From positions 186,001 through 250,000 of the forward strand of contig NZ_AP021861.1 in assembly GCF_009177095.1 (NCBI RefSeq): a stretch of DNA of 64,000 nt. Direction: 5' to 3'. The notes beneath the pieces are model-generated. The model was not told the DNA's origin. It saw only the letters and a list, made by a program, of their open reading frames with translations, and did no database searches. Of the stretch, positions 9,140 to 18,301 are shown one piece after another. A program made the translations under genes and the position numbers. How positions within the stretch are numbered: the first letter of the stretch is position 1; the number at the start of each line of letters is the position of its first letter. Origin of the DNA: Lacipirellula parvula. Lineage in GTDB: Bacteria > Planctomycetota > Planctomycetia > Pirellulales > Lacipirellulaceae.

Positions 9140-10138
9140 TCAAGCGATCTGCTTGCGCTGGCGTCGCGTTGCCGCCACGGCGCCTAACGCAGCAGCACAT
9201 GAGCCAATCGCTGCTGGTTCCGGTACTGCGGCGACAGCACTCGTAGCGACCGCTGGCGGTTGAACTCCGAAGTTGCGTTGCCAGATCAAAAAGTCGGCTC
9301 CGTCGACGCGGCCGTCGCCGTTCGCATCGCCATGATTTGGCGTTGCGCCCGTTTCGCGGCCGAAGCCGGTTTTCCATAGGGCGAGATCCGTGGCGTCGAC
9401 GTCGCCGTCAAGTTGGAAGTCGCCCGGAATGCCGGCGAGCGCGAGGTAGAACGACGAGGTTGCGTTTACCGTTCCGGTGACCTTCATCTCGACCTCGGTG
9501 CCGTCGAGGTCGGCGATTTCGGTGACGTCGAACGGCAGCGACAATGCGGCGTTGATTCGCGTGAAGTATCCGCTGGTCGCGCCGGTAGTGAGAGTGAGCG
9601 CCCCCAATGTTCCTGGCGGCGAAGTCCCCGCGACCGGTTCCGCGGCGAGGTCGATCGTCTGGTTCGTACTGCCCGTCACGACGACGGAGCCTTGGTTCAT
9701 CGTGACCAAGAACTGCGACGTGTCGATGCTGTAGACGACGCCGGGGCTTGCAGTGCGCGTCATCGTGCCGGGCGGCGTCGGCGTCGACACCTGGGCGGCC
9801 AGTCCGCTCGCGACCGCCTTGATCCCGAGGATCGGTGGAAAGCCGAGCGTTAGCGTATAATTGCCGCTCGGGGTGATCGTGCCGCTGTTCACTGTCACTT
9901 TGGCCGGCGTGCCGAACCCGTTGGCTCCAAAATCGAGCGTCACGTTCAGCGAACCGGTAAGGCTCTTCGTGTCGTCGTCGCTGAAACCGAACGCCGTGGC
10001 TTTGAGCTTTAAGTTCGACGTGGACGAGTTGATCGCGAACTGCGAGCCGATCGGGTAGGCGAACGCAGCCGGCGCTGCTGCGACTGCAACGCCGGCAACC
10101 AACAGTCGGATGAATCTCATTTCAGAGATCGTGGGCAT
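9140..10138 (-). CDS. Secreted protein with dockerin-like repeats and PEP-CTERM sorting tail
   Basis: The 332-residue product has a signal peptide (RLLVAGVAVAAAPAAFA), a beta-rich Thr/Ser/Gly domain of about 200 residues, two EF-hand-like dockerin repeats (GDFQLDGDVDATDLALWK and GDANGDGRVDGADFLIWQ), and a C-terminal VPEP motif followed by a short hydrophobic helix and RRQRK. The tail is the known signal for exosortase-dependent envelope sorting; the dockerin-like unit probably binds calcium. The role of the main domain is unknown. ATG 10138 has AAAGG nine bases upstream; ATG 10120 is an alternative. Confidence 0.82.
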   Translation of the reverse strand: MPTISEMRFIRLLVAGVAVAAAPAAFAYPIGSQFAINSSTSNLKLKATAFGFSDDDTKSLTGSLNVTLDFGANGFGTPAKVTVNSGTITPSGNYTLTLGFPPILGIKAVASGLAAQVSTPTPPGTMTRTASPGVVYSIDTSQFLVTMNQGSVVVTGSTNQTIDLAAEPVAGTSPPGTLGALTLTTGATSGYFTRINAALSLPFDVTEIADLDGTEVEMKVTGTVNATSSFYLALAGIPGDFQLDGDVDATDLALWKTGFGRETGATPNHGDANGDGRVDGADFLIWQRNFGVQPPAVATSAVAAVPEPAAIGSCAAALGAVAATRRQRKQIA

Positions 10139-10615
10139 CTTCGAACCTTTGCGAAAAAGAAGAGAACCGCCCACCGTCGGCGCAACCGGCACAGGCGTTA
10201 GATCAGGCGTTCGCCCGTCGCCCTAGTAGATCGTAGATTCGACCATCGTCGCTCGCAACGAAATTGGCGCGGGAGCGCCTTTTCCCCGAAAAAAGGCTGC
10301 TTTTTGAACGATAGGAGGCTGGAGATCGCTGGCAGCGACTGCGATTCCTCACGGCAATTTGTCTATACTTTTCCTGCGTCGCCGTCTACAATTAGCGACT
10401 TGGGGTCGTATCGAGTCAAACCCCCCGTGTTGTGTGTTAGATTCTTCCTCTCAGATCGCTCTCTGGCGACTGCCGCGGACGCTTCTCTTCAATCGCGGAA
10501 GACTTGGGTGCTCCTTTACTGTGGGATTGTCGCGCGTAGCTGCCAGGGTTTGGCGGAGACGAGGGCGCGGCCCGTTTGTTAGTTCTTTCGTTTCGTTTAG
10601 GGAGTTTCTGCGACT
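10139..10615. other. Intergenic region between PEP-CTERM and cold-shock genes
   Basis: This 477-base region separates divergent genes. It must hold both promoters and probably a long 5' leader of the cold-shock gene. TATACT at 10364-10369 is a possible minus-10 element but no fitting minus-35 hexamer is evident. No ORF or repeat pair with coding character was recognised. Confidence 0.4.
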
Positions 10616-10813
10616 ATGGCAGAAGGCACGATCAAGAAGTTGATTGCGGACAAGGGCTTTGGCTTCATCCAAGGCGAGAAGGGCGAGCTCTTCTTCCACC
10701 ACTCCGCGGTTGAAAATGGCCAGTTCGACACCCTCCAAGAGGGTCAGTCGGTCAGCTACACCGAAGGCCGTGGCCCGAAGGGTCCCCGCGCCGATGCGGT
10801 CACGCCTCACTAA
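10616..10813 (+). CDS. Cold-shock domain protein
   Basis: The 65-residue product is a single cold-shock OB-fold domain: KGFGFI at residues 13-18 is RNP1 and LFFHHS at 25-30 is RNP2, the aromatic strands that bind single-stranded RNA or DNA. Length is normal for bacterial Csp proteins (65-70). It likely acts as an RNA chaperone. A strong terminator follows directly, so it appears monocistronic. Confidence 0.93.
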   Translation: MAEGTIKKLIADKGFGFIQGEKGELFFHHSAVENGQFDTLQEGQSVSYTEGRGPKGPRADAVTPH

Positions 10814-10842
10814 TTAATTAGTGAATTGACTTAAAATTGACG

Positions 10843-10884
10843 AACGCCCCGGAAGGCCTCAAGCTTTCCGGGGCGTTTTTTTTT
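10843..10884 (+). terminator. Intrinsic terminator of the cold-shock gene
   Basis: AACGCCCCGGAA and TTTCCGGGGCGTT form a long GC-rich stem at 10843-10876, followed by a run of nine or so T residues to 10884. Confidence 0.9.
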
Positions 10885-10932
10885 GACATGAAGCTGGAGT
10901 GGCAGGAGAGTATTCAATCGGAGGGCTGCGGA

Positions 10933-11388
10933 AATGACGAATGACGAAATCCGAATGACGAATGGGGATTGCGAGGCGTCGAGTCCTGGGCGAGTTTATG
11001 ACTTGGAAGAGCGAACGGCGCAGTTCGCGGAGCAAGCGATTGATTTCGCGCTGACTTTCTCGCGTAGCCCGGTGGTGTCGCCGCTGCTGTCTCAGTTCGT
11101 TCGCGCCGCGACGAGTATTGGCGCCAACTACTGCGAGGCCGATGACGCTGAAAGTAAGAAAGACTTCCGCCACAAGATTGGGTTGTGCCGGAAAGAATCT
11201 CGCGAGACCAAGTACTGGGTACGTATGTTAGTGCGTGCGGATGCGTCAAAGCGAGAAGCGGCGAAGCCGCTATGGCAAGAAGCCCACGAACTAAATTTGA
11301 TCTTCTCGAAGATTCGTCGCTCAACCCCGCCAAAGTAATGTTACGAATGCTCGCGGCATTCGTCATTCGGATTTCGTCATTCGTCATT
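10933..11388. repeat. Perfect 32-bp inverted repeats enclosing the S23-type gene
   Basis: The 32 bases at 10933-10964, beginning AATGACGAATGACG, are repeated exactly in inverse orientation at 11357-11388. Each arm contains internal direct repeats of AATGACGAA. The arms enclose one gene, and the right arm ends eight bases before the start codon of the next gene. This has the architecture of a small mobile cassette. Confidence 0.9.
10934..11338 (+). CDS. Four-helix-bundle protein of the S23 / 23S rRNA intervening-sequence type
   Basis: The 134-residue product contains the S23-type pattern: [18 protein letters not shown], then a long helix with [37 protein letters not shown] and a last helix with LIFSKIRR. 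Proteins of this family are encoded in intervening sequences of 23S rRNA in several bacteria and are also scattered in genomes as free genes; their biochemical role is uncertain. Here the first residues, [10 protein letters not shown], are encoded by the flanking inverted repeat itself, so the true start may be ATG 10934 or 10955. The gene lies immediately upstream of the yyaL-like gene. Confidence 0.82.
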   Translation: MTNDEIRMTNGDCEASSPGRVYDLEERTAQFAEQAIDFALTFSRSPVVSPLLSQFVRAATSIGANYCEADDAESKKDFRHKIGLCRKESRETKYWVRMLVRADASKREAAKPLWQEAHELNLIFSKIRRSTPPK

Positions 11389-11396
11389 ATCTGAAC

Positions 11397-13460
11397 ATGC
11401 CAAACAAGCTCGCCAACGAATCGTCGCCCTACCTGCTCCAGCATAAGGACAACCCCGTCGATTGGCATCCATGGGGACCCGAGGCGCTTGAGCGCGCTCG
11501 CAACGAGCAGCGGCCGATCTTTCTTTCGATTGGTTACTCCGCTTGCCATTGGTGCCATGTGATGGAGCATGAGAGCTTCGAGGACAAGCAAATCGCGGCG
11601 ATGATCAACGATCGGTTCGTCGCGATCAAAGTCGATCGCGAAGAGCGGCCCGATCTCGATCAGATCTACATGAACGCGACGCAGATGATGACCGGTCGCG
11701 GCGGTTGGCCGATGTCGGTCTTCCTCACGCCCGAGTTGAAGCCCTTCTACTGCGGCACGTATTTCCCGCCTTCGGCACGCGGCGGCATGCCGGGTTTCGA
11801 CGACGTGCTGCGCGCCGTGTACGACGCCTGGCTCATGCGTCGCGGCGAAGTCGAGCAAATGGCCAACCAACTCACCGGCGAACTGAGTCGCGCCGGGCAA
11901 GCGACGGCGCCGGGCGAGTTGTCGCGCGACTTCATTGACGCCGCCGTTGGCCAGCTGACGAGCACGTTCGACTCTCGCTGGGGCGGTTTCGGGGGAGCGC
12001 CGAAGTTTCCGCACCCGATGGATCTGCAACTGCTGCTCCGCTTCTGGCATCGCACGGGGCACGCCTCGTCGCTGGAGATGGTGCGCACCACGCTCGACCG
12101 CATGGCCGCGGGCGGCATCTACGATCAGCTCGGCGGCGGCTTCGCACGGTACTCAGTCGATGCACGCTGGCTCGTGCCGCACTTTGAGAAGATGCTCTAC
12201 GACAACGCCCTGCTGACGAGCGTCTACGTTGAGGCGTATCAGGCCACCGGGCATGTCGACTACGCTCGCATCGCGCACGAGACGATCGGCTACGTCCTTC
12301 GCGACATGACCGGCGCCGAGGGAGGTTTCTACAGCGCCGAGGACGCCGACAGCGAAGGCCACGAAGGAAAGTTCTACGTTTGGACGGCCGACGAAATCGA
12401 TGAAGTGTTGGGCGACGACGCCGGTTCGACGTTCGGCCGCATTTACGACGTCACCGATGCGGGTAACTTCGAAGACTCGAACATTCTCAACTTGCCGAAG
12501 ACGCTCGCTCAGTCAGCCGCGATTATGCGCCGCGACGAGGCGGAACTCGCGGCGGAACTCGCAGCTTCGCGGGCCAAGCTGTTCGCCGCTCGGGAAAAAC
12601 GCGTTCATCCCGGCAAGGACGACAAAGTGATCGTCGCCTGGAACGGGCTCATGATTGACGCTCTCGCTCGCGCAGCGGCAGCGCTTGACGAACCCCGCTA
12701 CGCCGCCGCGGCGGCGAAGGCGGCCGACTTTGTTCACACGAAGCTGCAGCGATCCGACGGTCGGTTGCTCCACACCTACCGCAACGGCGTCGCGAAGCTC
12801 GACGCTTACCTCGACGACTATGCGTGCTTGGCGAACGGACTCATCTCGCTCTACGAGGCGACGTTCGACGCAGCGCGACTGGCCGAAGCGGCGCGGTTGC
12901 TCGACATCGTGCTGGCGCACTTCGCCGATCCGCAGGCGGGCGGATTCTTCTATACCGCTGATGATCACGAACAGCTGATAGCCCGCAACAAAGACGCTAC
13001 CGACGCGAGCGTTCCCAGCGCCAGCGGCATGGCCGCGTTTGCATTGGCCCGGCTAGGGAAACTCACCGGTGAGTCAAAATACATCGCCGCCGCGGAAGGA
13101 ACGCTCACCGCAGCCGCCGGCCTGATGCAGCAGGCCCCCGCCGCGATGGGGCAAATGCTGCTCGCGCTCGACTTCCAACTTGGCCCGACGTTCGAAATGG
13201 TGCTGGCGGGCGACACAGGGTTCGAACTCGTCGCCAAGTCGGTGAAGGAGCTGCGGCGGCAGTTCATCCCGAACAAAGTCCTCGCGTGCGCCAACGCGAA
13301 GGCAGCCGACCAGTCGCCGCTGCTCGCGGCTCTTACTGCCGGCAAGGCGTCTGCTGCGGGTGAGCCAACGCTATACGTCTGCGAGGGATTTACTTGCCAA
13401 GAGCCGGCCAAGGGGGCGGCGGCGGTGGCGGAGGAAATTGAGCGGCTCAGTGCTCGCTAA
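11397..13460 (+). CDS. YyaL/spermatogenesis-associated 20-type thioredoxin-fold protein
   Basis: The 687-residue product has an N-terminal DUF255 thioredoxin-like domain (starts [18 protein letters not shown]50-H-W-C53 in SACHWCHVM; then [11 protein letters not shown]) followed by an (alpha/alpha)6-barrel-like region resembling N-acylglucosamine 2-epimerase folds, with [12 protein letters not shown] and [18 protein letters not shown]. The order and length are typical of the conserved YyaL/SSP411 family found from bacteria to animals, whose function is not established. The start lies just downstream of the 32-bp repeat, so the cassette may have replaced its native upstream region. Confidence 0.9.
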   Translation: MPNKLANESSPYLLQHKDNPVDWHPWGPEALERARNEQRPIFLSIGYSACHWCHVMEHESFEDKQIAAMINDRFVAIKVDREERPDLDQIYMNATQMMTGRGGWPMSVFLTPELKPFYCGTYFPPSARGGMPGFDDVLRAVYDAWLMRRGEVEQMANQLTGELSRAGQATAPGELSRDFIDAAVGQLTSTFDSRWGGFGGAPKFPHPMDLQLLLRFWHRTGHASSLEMVRTTLDRMAAGGIYDQLGGGFARYSVDARWLVPHFEKMLYDNALLTSVYVEAYQATGHVDYARIAHETIGYVLRDMTGAEGGFYSAEDADSEGHEGKFYVWTADEIDEVLGDDAGSTFGRIYDVTDAGNFEDSNILNLPKTLAQSAAIMRRDEAELAAELAASRAKLFAAREKRVHPGKDDKVIVAWNGLMIDALARAAAALDEPRYAAAAAKAADFVHTKLQRSDGRLLHTYRNGVAKLDAYLDDYACLANGLISLYEATFDAARLAEAARLLDIVLAHFADPQAGGFFYTADDHEQLIARNKDATDASVPSASGMAAFALARLGKLTGESKYIAAAEGTLTAAAGLMQQAPAAMGQMLLALDFQLGPTFEMVLAGDTGFELVAKSVKELRRQFIPNKVLACANAKAADQSPLLAALTAGKASAAGEPTLYVCEGFTCQEPAKGAAAVAEEIERLSAR

Positions 13461-13488
13461 AAATTCGGCTGATCCTCTCCGAAGCAAG

Positions 13489-14838
13489 TCATTCTAGCTG
13501 GTCGTCGCCCGAGTCCTTGTCGTCAGACTCCAGCTTTGGCGGACCTACGCCAAAATCTTTTGGCTTCGCGAACTCGCCACCGTCATCGACGCCATCTGTC
13601 CCAACCGAGTAAATGATCCAGCCACGATCGGTGTGTTTCGCGATCAGTGGTTTGCCTGTAAGCGGGTCGGCAATTTGCGCGGCAGGCAGGCCTAGCTCGG
13701 CTAGCCCGCTTGCCTCGCGTCCATGTTCGGCCTTGTAAAGCAGCAGTGAGTTGAATGCCCGCAACGAACGCAGCATTGCGGTGTTACGATCCTCGGCGCT
13801 GACCGCCGCTTCCATCGCAGGCATTAGTAAGTCGGCTAACACGCCATGGCCGGTCGGTTCCGCAAGCGAGCCGCCAGATTGGGTGTCGGATCTGAATTCA
13901 TCCCAGCCTCCATCCGCCGCCTTCAATAGAGCGTCGTAGTGATCGGACGCCCCGAGGTAGTACTGCTTCATCGGCCAGCTGACCATACTGAAGTAGAACG
14001 GATTAACATCCTGTCCAGGCATGAGGTCGAACGTGTTCATCGCGTACCCTCGCTCGCTTCGTAGCATTCGAGCGAAGCGATGCGGGTCATCCTGCCGCGC
14101 TAGTTCCGTCTCAAGTTTCATCAGCACTTCGGGCGATGCGAGGCCCGTATTCAGCGCCTGGTAAAGCTCGTGAATCGCTACTCCACGAACAGCGATCGAC
14201 ACAAGGTAGCTGACAAGCAGAGGTTCCTCGTCGTGGAGTCGCGAGAGTCGTAGCAACGCGACGCCCTTCTCCACGGCGGCGTCAATCTCGCCCGCTTGAA
14301 GTAGCGTTCGGCATTGCCAAGCGACGTATCTTGCTGCCGCGCGGAAGTTCGACAGCCGATCAAGCATCTGTTCAAGGAACTCTTGATGGTTAACGGTGAA
14401 GTCGCCACGCGATGCGAATTGCTCGCAAGCAGCGGCGCGAGTTAGTTCTTGATCAATCAACGGATAGCTGTTGAGAATTGCACGCATTGCCTCTGCTTGC
14501 TCGGCAGTCGGTAGTTCGCCAAGAATCTCCGCCTTGTCGTAGGCCTTTCCGAGCGCCGTCTTGGCGTAGAATCGCCCATACTCCTTTGAGAACGCTTCGA
14601 TCTGAGGGCGTATAGCTTCAATGTAGGCGGCGGCGTTTTCGCTGTTGGGGAGAGGAGCTGGAGCAAGGTCGGCGATGCTGGCAGGATCGCCCGCTGCACG
14701 GATCGCCTCGAGTCTTGCCTGCAATCTCGATTCGACCCGCCAAGCCATGACGCCGTTTGCCATAAGTAGCAGGCCAATGGTGATTGCAAACCCCAACGCA
14801 AGGCGTTTGAGTAACCGTTTGCTAGGAGTAAATCGCAT
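13489..14838 (-). CDS. Membrane-anchored hypothetical protein of the sigma-factor operon
   Basis: The 449-residue product has a single N-terminal membrane helix (LALGFAITIGLLLMANGVMAW, abbreviated here as residues 13-33) and a largely helical exported domain. The C-terminus contains DPLTGKPL and YSVGTDGVDDGGEF, a pattern that recurs at the end of planctomycete secreted proteins and resembles the calcium-site end of type II pseudopilins. No enzyme motif is seen. It is the last gene of a minus-strand run after an ECF sigma factor and a small membrane protein, 22 bases apart from the latter, so co-transcription is likely. Confidence 0.75.
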   Translation of the reverse strand: MRFTPSKRLLKRLALGFAITIGLLLMANGVMAWRVESRLQARLEAIRAAGDPASIADLAPAPLPNSENAAAYIEAIRPQIEAFSKEYGRFYAKTALGKAYDKAEILGELPTAEQAEAMRAILNSYPLIDQELTRAAACEQFASRGDFTVNHQEFLEQMLDRLSNFRAAARYVAWQCRTLLQAGEIDAAVEKGVALLRLSRLHDEEPLLVSYLVSIAVRGVAIHELYQALNTGLASPEVLMKLETELARQDDPHRFARMLRSERGYAMNTFDLMPGQDVNPFYFSMVSWPMKQYYLGASDHYDALLKAADGGWDEFRSDTQSGGSLAEPTGHGVLADLLMPAMEAAVSAEDRNTAMLRSLRAFNSLLLYKAEHGREASGLAELGLPAAQIADPLTGKPLIAKHTDRGWIIYSVGTDGVDDGGEFAKPKDFGVGPPKLESDDKDSGDDQLE

Positions 14839-14860
14839 TTCAATTCCGCCAGTTCTTGAG

Positions 14861-15271
14861 CTAAAGGTGCGATGGGTTCGCTTGCCGCTTCATTGCAGCA
14901 TCGATCTCCGCGGTTTGTTCGGCGTTGAGCGTCCAGCCATTGATGAACGCTATCTGTCGAACAAATCGCCGCCCCGTCTCAGCATCCGTCGTTTCAGCGA
15001 TAGCCACGGCGGTTTGCACGAGAGACTGTTGAGATGGAGCGACGGCCAGCGTCGAGCGACGCGGCGATTTGTGATCAAGGCCAAGCAAAAGATTTAGGCC
15101 GATTCCGATCGCAAGTAAAACGCTCGCCGATTGCAGCAACCGCCGATCCCATCGTGTCGCGCGTAATTCTCGCTTGGCTTGCGAGAGCACCTCGTCGCGC
15201 AGCGCCGCCGGCGCGGGGTAGCTCCCCTGCCCTAGGCGTTGCTCAAGAAGTTTTAGTTGATTGTCGTTCAC
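14861..15271 (-). CDS. Probable anti-sigma factor-like membrane protein
   Basis: The 136-residue product has a cytoplasmic N-terminal segment (LEQRLGQGSYPAPAALRDEVL), one membrane helix (SASVLLAIGIGLNLLLGL) and a short exported tail. It follows an ECF sigma gene and this layout is common for planctomycete anti-sigma factors, although no zinc-binding HxxxCxxC motif is present. The role is therefore inferred from position and topology. The start chosen is GTG at 15271; a TTG at 15301 would add ten residues of unlikely sequence. Confidence 0.6.
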   Translation of the reverse strand: MNDNQLKLLEQRLGQGSYPAPAALRDEVLSQAKRELRATRWDRRLLQSASVLLAIGIGLNLLLGLDHKSPRRSTLAVAPSQQSLVQTAVAIAETTDAETGRRFVRQIAFINGWTLNAEQTAEIDAAMKRQANPSHL

Positions 15272-15331
15272 AACTCTCGTCTCGGGTTCAATTCGAACCA
15301 AATGCTCGCTGTCTGCTTCGTCTATCGAAAT

Positions 15332-15408
15332 AGCCGGACCGCCACGCGGTCCGGGCGGAGGCGCCGCATCGCTTGCCGCTTCAACCCGGACGGCGTGGCC
15401 GTCCGGCT
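15332..15408. repeat. Inverted repeat pair, family F
   Basis: The 24-base arm at 15332-15355, AGCCGGACCGCCACGCGGTC and four more, recurs inverted at 15385-15408 with two mismatches. A single related palindrome lies at 30857-30880. The pair separates the sigma-factor gene from the probable anti-sigma gene. Confidence 0.8.
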
Positions 15409-15447
15409 AGCGGTTAGTGATTTTTTCCAAGATTCATCAAACACGCT

Positions 15448-15966
15448 TCACTCTTGCGAAAATTCTTTCGCTAGCCAACCTCGCAGCGACTCCAGTGCTC
15501 GTCGGTAGCGCGTCGCGACGGTTCCCGGTGGGCGCTGCGTCAGCTCCGCAATCTCGGCGAACGTCAGCCCCGAGTAACTTTTTAGTTCCACGATCTCGCG
15601 GTCGTCATCGTCCAGTCGCCGCAGCGCCGTGCGGAGCGCCTCAGTGTCGTCGGCCGCCTCCTCGTCGTCGGTGGCGGCCAGTCCTTCGGCAGCGACAGGT
15701 TCGGCCTTCCAGCCAGGAACCGACGCCGTACGAATGGCCTCGTTCCGCGCGATCTGAAACATATACGCGATCGGATTCTCGACGCGGCGAAATTGCCGAC
15801 GGCTTTTCACCGCCCGCATGAACGCCGTTTGCACGACGTCGGCTGCAGCGTCGGCAGACCCCAGCCGGGCGACAGCGAACCGGTAGAGTCGATCGGCGCA
15901 CGCGTCGTACAGCTCTGCGAAGGCAGAGTCGTCGCCGCGGGCCAAGCGGTCCGCCAAAGTTCGCAT
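15448..15966 (-). CDS. ECF-type RNA polymerase sigma factor
   Basis: The 172-residue product has region 2 (LYDACADRLYRFAVARLGSA, then ADVVQTAFMRAV and the NPIAYMFQIARNEAI segment) and region 4 (ALRRLDDDDREIVELKSYSG, then FAEIAELTQRPPGTVATRYR), joined by a short acidic linker rather than region 3, which defines ECF sigma factors. The ATG at 15966 has GAGGAGG seven bases upstream. It starts a probable operon with the membrane protein at 14861-15271 and the anchored protein at 13489-14838, suggesting envelope signalling. The signal is unknown. Confidence 0.9.
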   Translation of the reverse strand: MRTLADRLARGDDSAFAELYDACADRLYRFAVARLGSADAAADVVQTAFMRAVKSRRQFRRVENPIAYMFQIARNEAIRTASVPGWKAEPVAAEGLAATDDEEAADDTEALRTALRRLDDDDREIVELKSYSGLTFAEIAELTQRPPGTVATRYRRALESLRGWLAKEFSQE

Positions 15967-16130
15967 GCAGCCCTCCTCGTTCGGTCGTGACAACGGAATA
16001 GACCCGCAGAATGGCTCGGTTTATTCAGAATTCTTGGGGCTTCTCGCGAATAGAGGCAGTCGGCCCGGAACCCCTGACTCTGGCCCGGCAATCAGGGTAA
16101 AATCCGTCCGCGACGCTGAGGCGGCCCCTT

Positions 16131-16154
16131 CCGGCGGCTCGTTGAGCCGCGGCT
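16131..16154 (-). repeat. Family A palindromic repeat
   Basis: Read on the minus strand this is the family A unit AGCCGCGGCTCAACGAGCCG followed by CCGG. It stands upstream of the aminotransferase start. Confidence 0.75.
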
Positions 16155-16228
16155 ACTTGGGGTTCGCCGCTGGGGCGAGCGTTCTTGCTCAATTTTCTAC
16201 CGCATATCATCTTCGGCCAATCACTTTG

Positions 16229-17461
16229 ATGTCTGATCCCTACTTCCAGCAGTTGTTCGCCGATCGCATCGGCGGGGCCCAGTACGGCAAGTCTGCCGCG
16301 ATCTACAAGTTCGAGAAGATCAAGCGGGCCAAACGCCAAGCCTTGGCTGATCATCCCGAGCGGCAACTGCTCGACTTCGGCATCGGCGAAAACGACGGCA
16401 TGGCCGACGAGCAAATCCGCCAGCGGATGGCCGAGGAGATCAACGTCCCTGCGAACCGTGGCTACGCCGACAATGGGACGCCGGTCTTCAAGGAAGCGGT
16501 CGCGCGGTTCATGCACCGCGAATACGGGGTCTCGCTCGATCCGACGACGCAGGTGAACCACTGCATTGGTTCGAAGTCGGGCCTCGCGATTTTCCCGGCA
16601 TGCTTCATCAACCCGGGCGACGTCACGTTGATGACCGTCCCTGGCTACCCGGTGGCGGGGACGCACACGAGCTTTTACGGCGGTTCGGTTTACAAGCTGC
16701 CGCTGCTCGCTGAGAAAGACTTCCTGCCGGATCTCGACGGCATTCCCGCCGACGTTTGTGCGAAGGCGAAGATTCTTATCCTCTGCTTCCCGAACAGCCC
16801 GACCGGCAGAACGGCGCCGCCGGAGTATTACGAGCGGGCGATCGCTTTTGCCAAGAAACACAGCATCGTCATCCTGCAGGACGCGGCCCACGCACAGCTA
16901 TCGTACGATCGGCCGCCGAACAGCTTCCTGTCGATTCCCGGCGCCATGGACGTCGGCGTCGAGATGCACTCGATGTCGAAGGGTTTCGACATGATCGGCT
17001 GGCGGCTCGGTTGGCTCTGCGGCAATCCGCTGTTGGTGAAGGCGTTCGCGGAAACGAAGGACAACTTTGATAGCGGGCAGTTCCTCGCGATCCAGCGCGC
17101 GGCGATCGCGGGGCTGGATGATCCGGAAATTCCGAAGCGGATTCGCGCGAAGTACAAGCGTCGGCTGGAGAAGCTCGTCGCCGTGCTCAAGCGGTGCGGA
17201 TTCAAGTGCGAGATGCCGGGCGGCACCTACTTCCTCTACACGCCTTCGCCGAAGGGATTGGCCGATGGCCCCGCGTTCGAGAACGCGGAAGCGTGCAGCC
17301 AGTACCTCATCACGCAGCAGTCGATCTGCACCGTCCCGTGGGACGATGCGGGCTCGTTCCTGCGGTTCAGCGTGACGTACGAAGCGGTCGACGAAGCGGC
17401 GGAAGATGCGCTGATGGCCGAGACGGAGTCGCGGCTGAAAGGCATCAAGCCAATCTTCTAG
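16229..17461 (+). CDS. dapL: LL-diaminopimelate aminotransferase (DapL-type)
   Basis: The 410-residue fold-type I aminotransferase has DFGIGENDGMAD near residue 45, YADNGTPVFKEAVARFM, NHCIGSKSGLA, LCFPNSPTGRTAP and the pyridoxal-phosphate lysine K251 in SMSKGFDMIGWRLGW. Length and pattern fit LL-diaminopimelate aminotransferase, which converts tetrahydrodipicolinate directly to LL-diaminopimelate for lysine and peptidoglycan synthesis. Related aspartate/alanine-type enzymes share many motifs, so substrate is inferred. The frame is open further upstream, but ATG 16229 begins the typical N-terminus. The TAG stop overlaps a family A repeat. Confidence 0.82.
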   Translation: MSDPYFQQLFADRIGGAQYGKSAAIYKFEKIKRAKRQALADHPERQLLDFGIGENDGMADEQIRQRMAEEINVPANRGYADNGTPVFKEAVARFMHREYGVSLDPTTQVNHCIGSKSGLAIFPACFINPGDVTLMTVPGYPVAGTHTSFYGGSVYKLPLLAEKDFLPDLDGIPADVCAKAKILILCFPNSPTGRTAPPEYYERAIAFAKKHSIVILQDAAHAQLSYDRPPNSFLSIPGAMDVGVEMHSMSKGFDMIGWRLGWLCGNPLLVKAFAETKDNFDSGQFLAIQRAAIAGLDDPEIPKRIRAKYKRRLEKLVAVLKRCGFKCEMPGGTYFLYTPSPKGLADGPAFENAEACSQYLITQQSICTVPWDDAGSFLRFSVTYEAVDEAAEDALMAETESRLKGIKPIF

Positions 17462-17487
17462 CCACGGGTCAACGACCCGCCGGAGCG
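17460..17487 (+). repeat. Family A repeat overlapping the dapL stop codon
   Basis: The unit reads TAGCCACGGGTCAACGACCC then GCCGGAGCG; its first TAG is the dapL stop (17459-17461). It lies between convergent genes and could also work as a terminator. Confidence 0.8.
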
Positions 17488-17491
17488 GCGC

Positions 17492-18301
17492 TTAATCGGC
17501 TGTGGTTTGTTTTGCATTCTTCCGCCGCAGCACCGCCATCATGCCACGGTGGTCGGACGCTACCGGTTCGTCGAGGACTCGCGTTTCGACGACTTCCCAC
17601 TCGTCCGCGGGGCGGAACTGGATGTAGTCAATTTGCTTATCGGGCTTCGCCGACGGGAACGTGAATGCCGGTTCCGAATTGCTGCGGCTCCAAGTTTTGG
17701 CGAACGTTTTCATCACGCGGCTGTCAGGCGTTGCGTTCAGGTCGCCGACCAGAATCATCGGCTTGCCGGCGCGCTTCGCGGCGAGGTCTTCGATTGTCTT
17801 GATCGATTCCATCCGCTCGTGATCGTCGGGGCGATAGTCGAGATGCGTGCACACAAATAGCAGCGAATCGTCCCCATCGCCAACTTCGACTTCGAGAGCG
17901 CCGCGCTGCTCGCCTTTGTAGTCGGAGGGCAGCTTGTGGTTTTCATGCCGCACGATCGGCAGCCGACTGAGGATGGCGTTGCCGTACTGGCCGCCGTCGT
18001 GGTCGATGTTTTTCTCGAAGATGTGCGTCATGCCAGTGAGCCGGGCAAGTTCCGCGGGCTCGTCGGTGCCTTGCGAACGCCGGCAGCCTTGGTCGACTTC
18101 GTTGAGGCCGACGAGGTCGGGCTTCTCGGCGTTGATGATGGCTGCGATCCGCTTCAGGTCGAGCTTGCCGTCGGTCCCTTCGCCGTGGTGGATGTTGTAG
18201 GTAACGACGCGGATTTCCGGCGGCAGTTCAGCGCGAACGGCGGTTCGGTGTGAAATGCCAAACGCCGTCAGGACGAACAAGCAGCGAACGATCGACTTCA
18301 A
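17492..18301 (-). CDS. Secreted endonuclease/exonuclease/phosphatase-fold protein
   Basis: The 269-residue product has a signal peptide (CLFVLTAFGISHRTAVRA) and an EEP-superfamily domain: VVTYNIHHGEG near residue 33, LVGLNEVDQG with the metal-binding Glu, GNAILSRLPI, VCTHLDYRP, ILVGDLNATPDS with the catalytic Asp-x-Asn, and SDHRGMMAVL at the end. All core motifs are intact, so it is likely an active metal-dependent phosphodiesterase or phosphatase outside the cytoplasm; the substrate is unknown. The start is a TTG overlapping the TGA of the preceding small gene, which suggests translational coupling. Confidence 0.85.
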   Translation of the reverse strand: MKSIVRCLFVLTAFGISHRTAVRAELPPEIRVVTYNIHHGEGTDGKLDLKRIAAIINAEKPDLVGLNEVDQGCRRSQGTDEPAELARLTGMTHIFEKNIDHDGGQYGNAILSRLPIVRHENHKLPSDYKGEQRGALEVEVGDGDDSLLFVCTHLDYRPDDHERMESIKTIEDLAAKRAGKPMILVGDLNATPDSRVMKTFAKTWSRSNSEPAFTFPSAKPDKQIDYIQFRPADEWEVVETRVLDEPVASDHRGMMAVLRRKNAKQTTAD

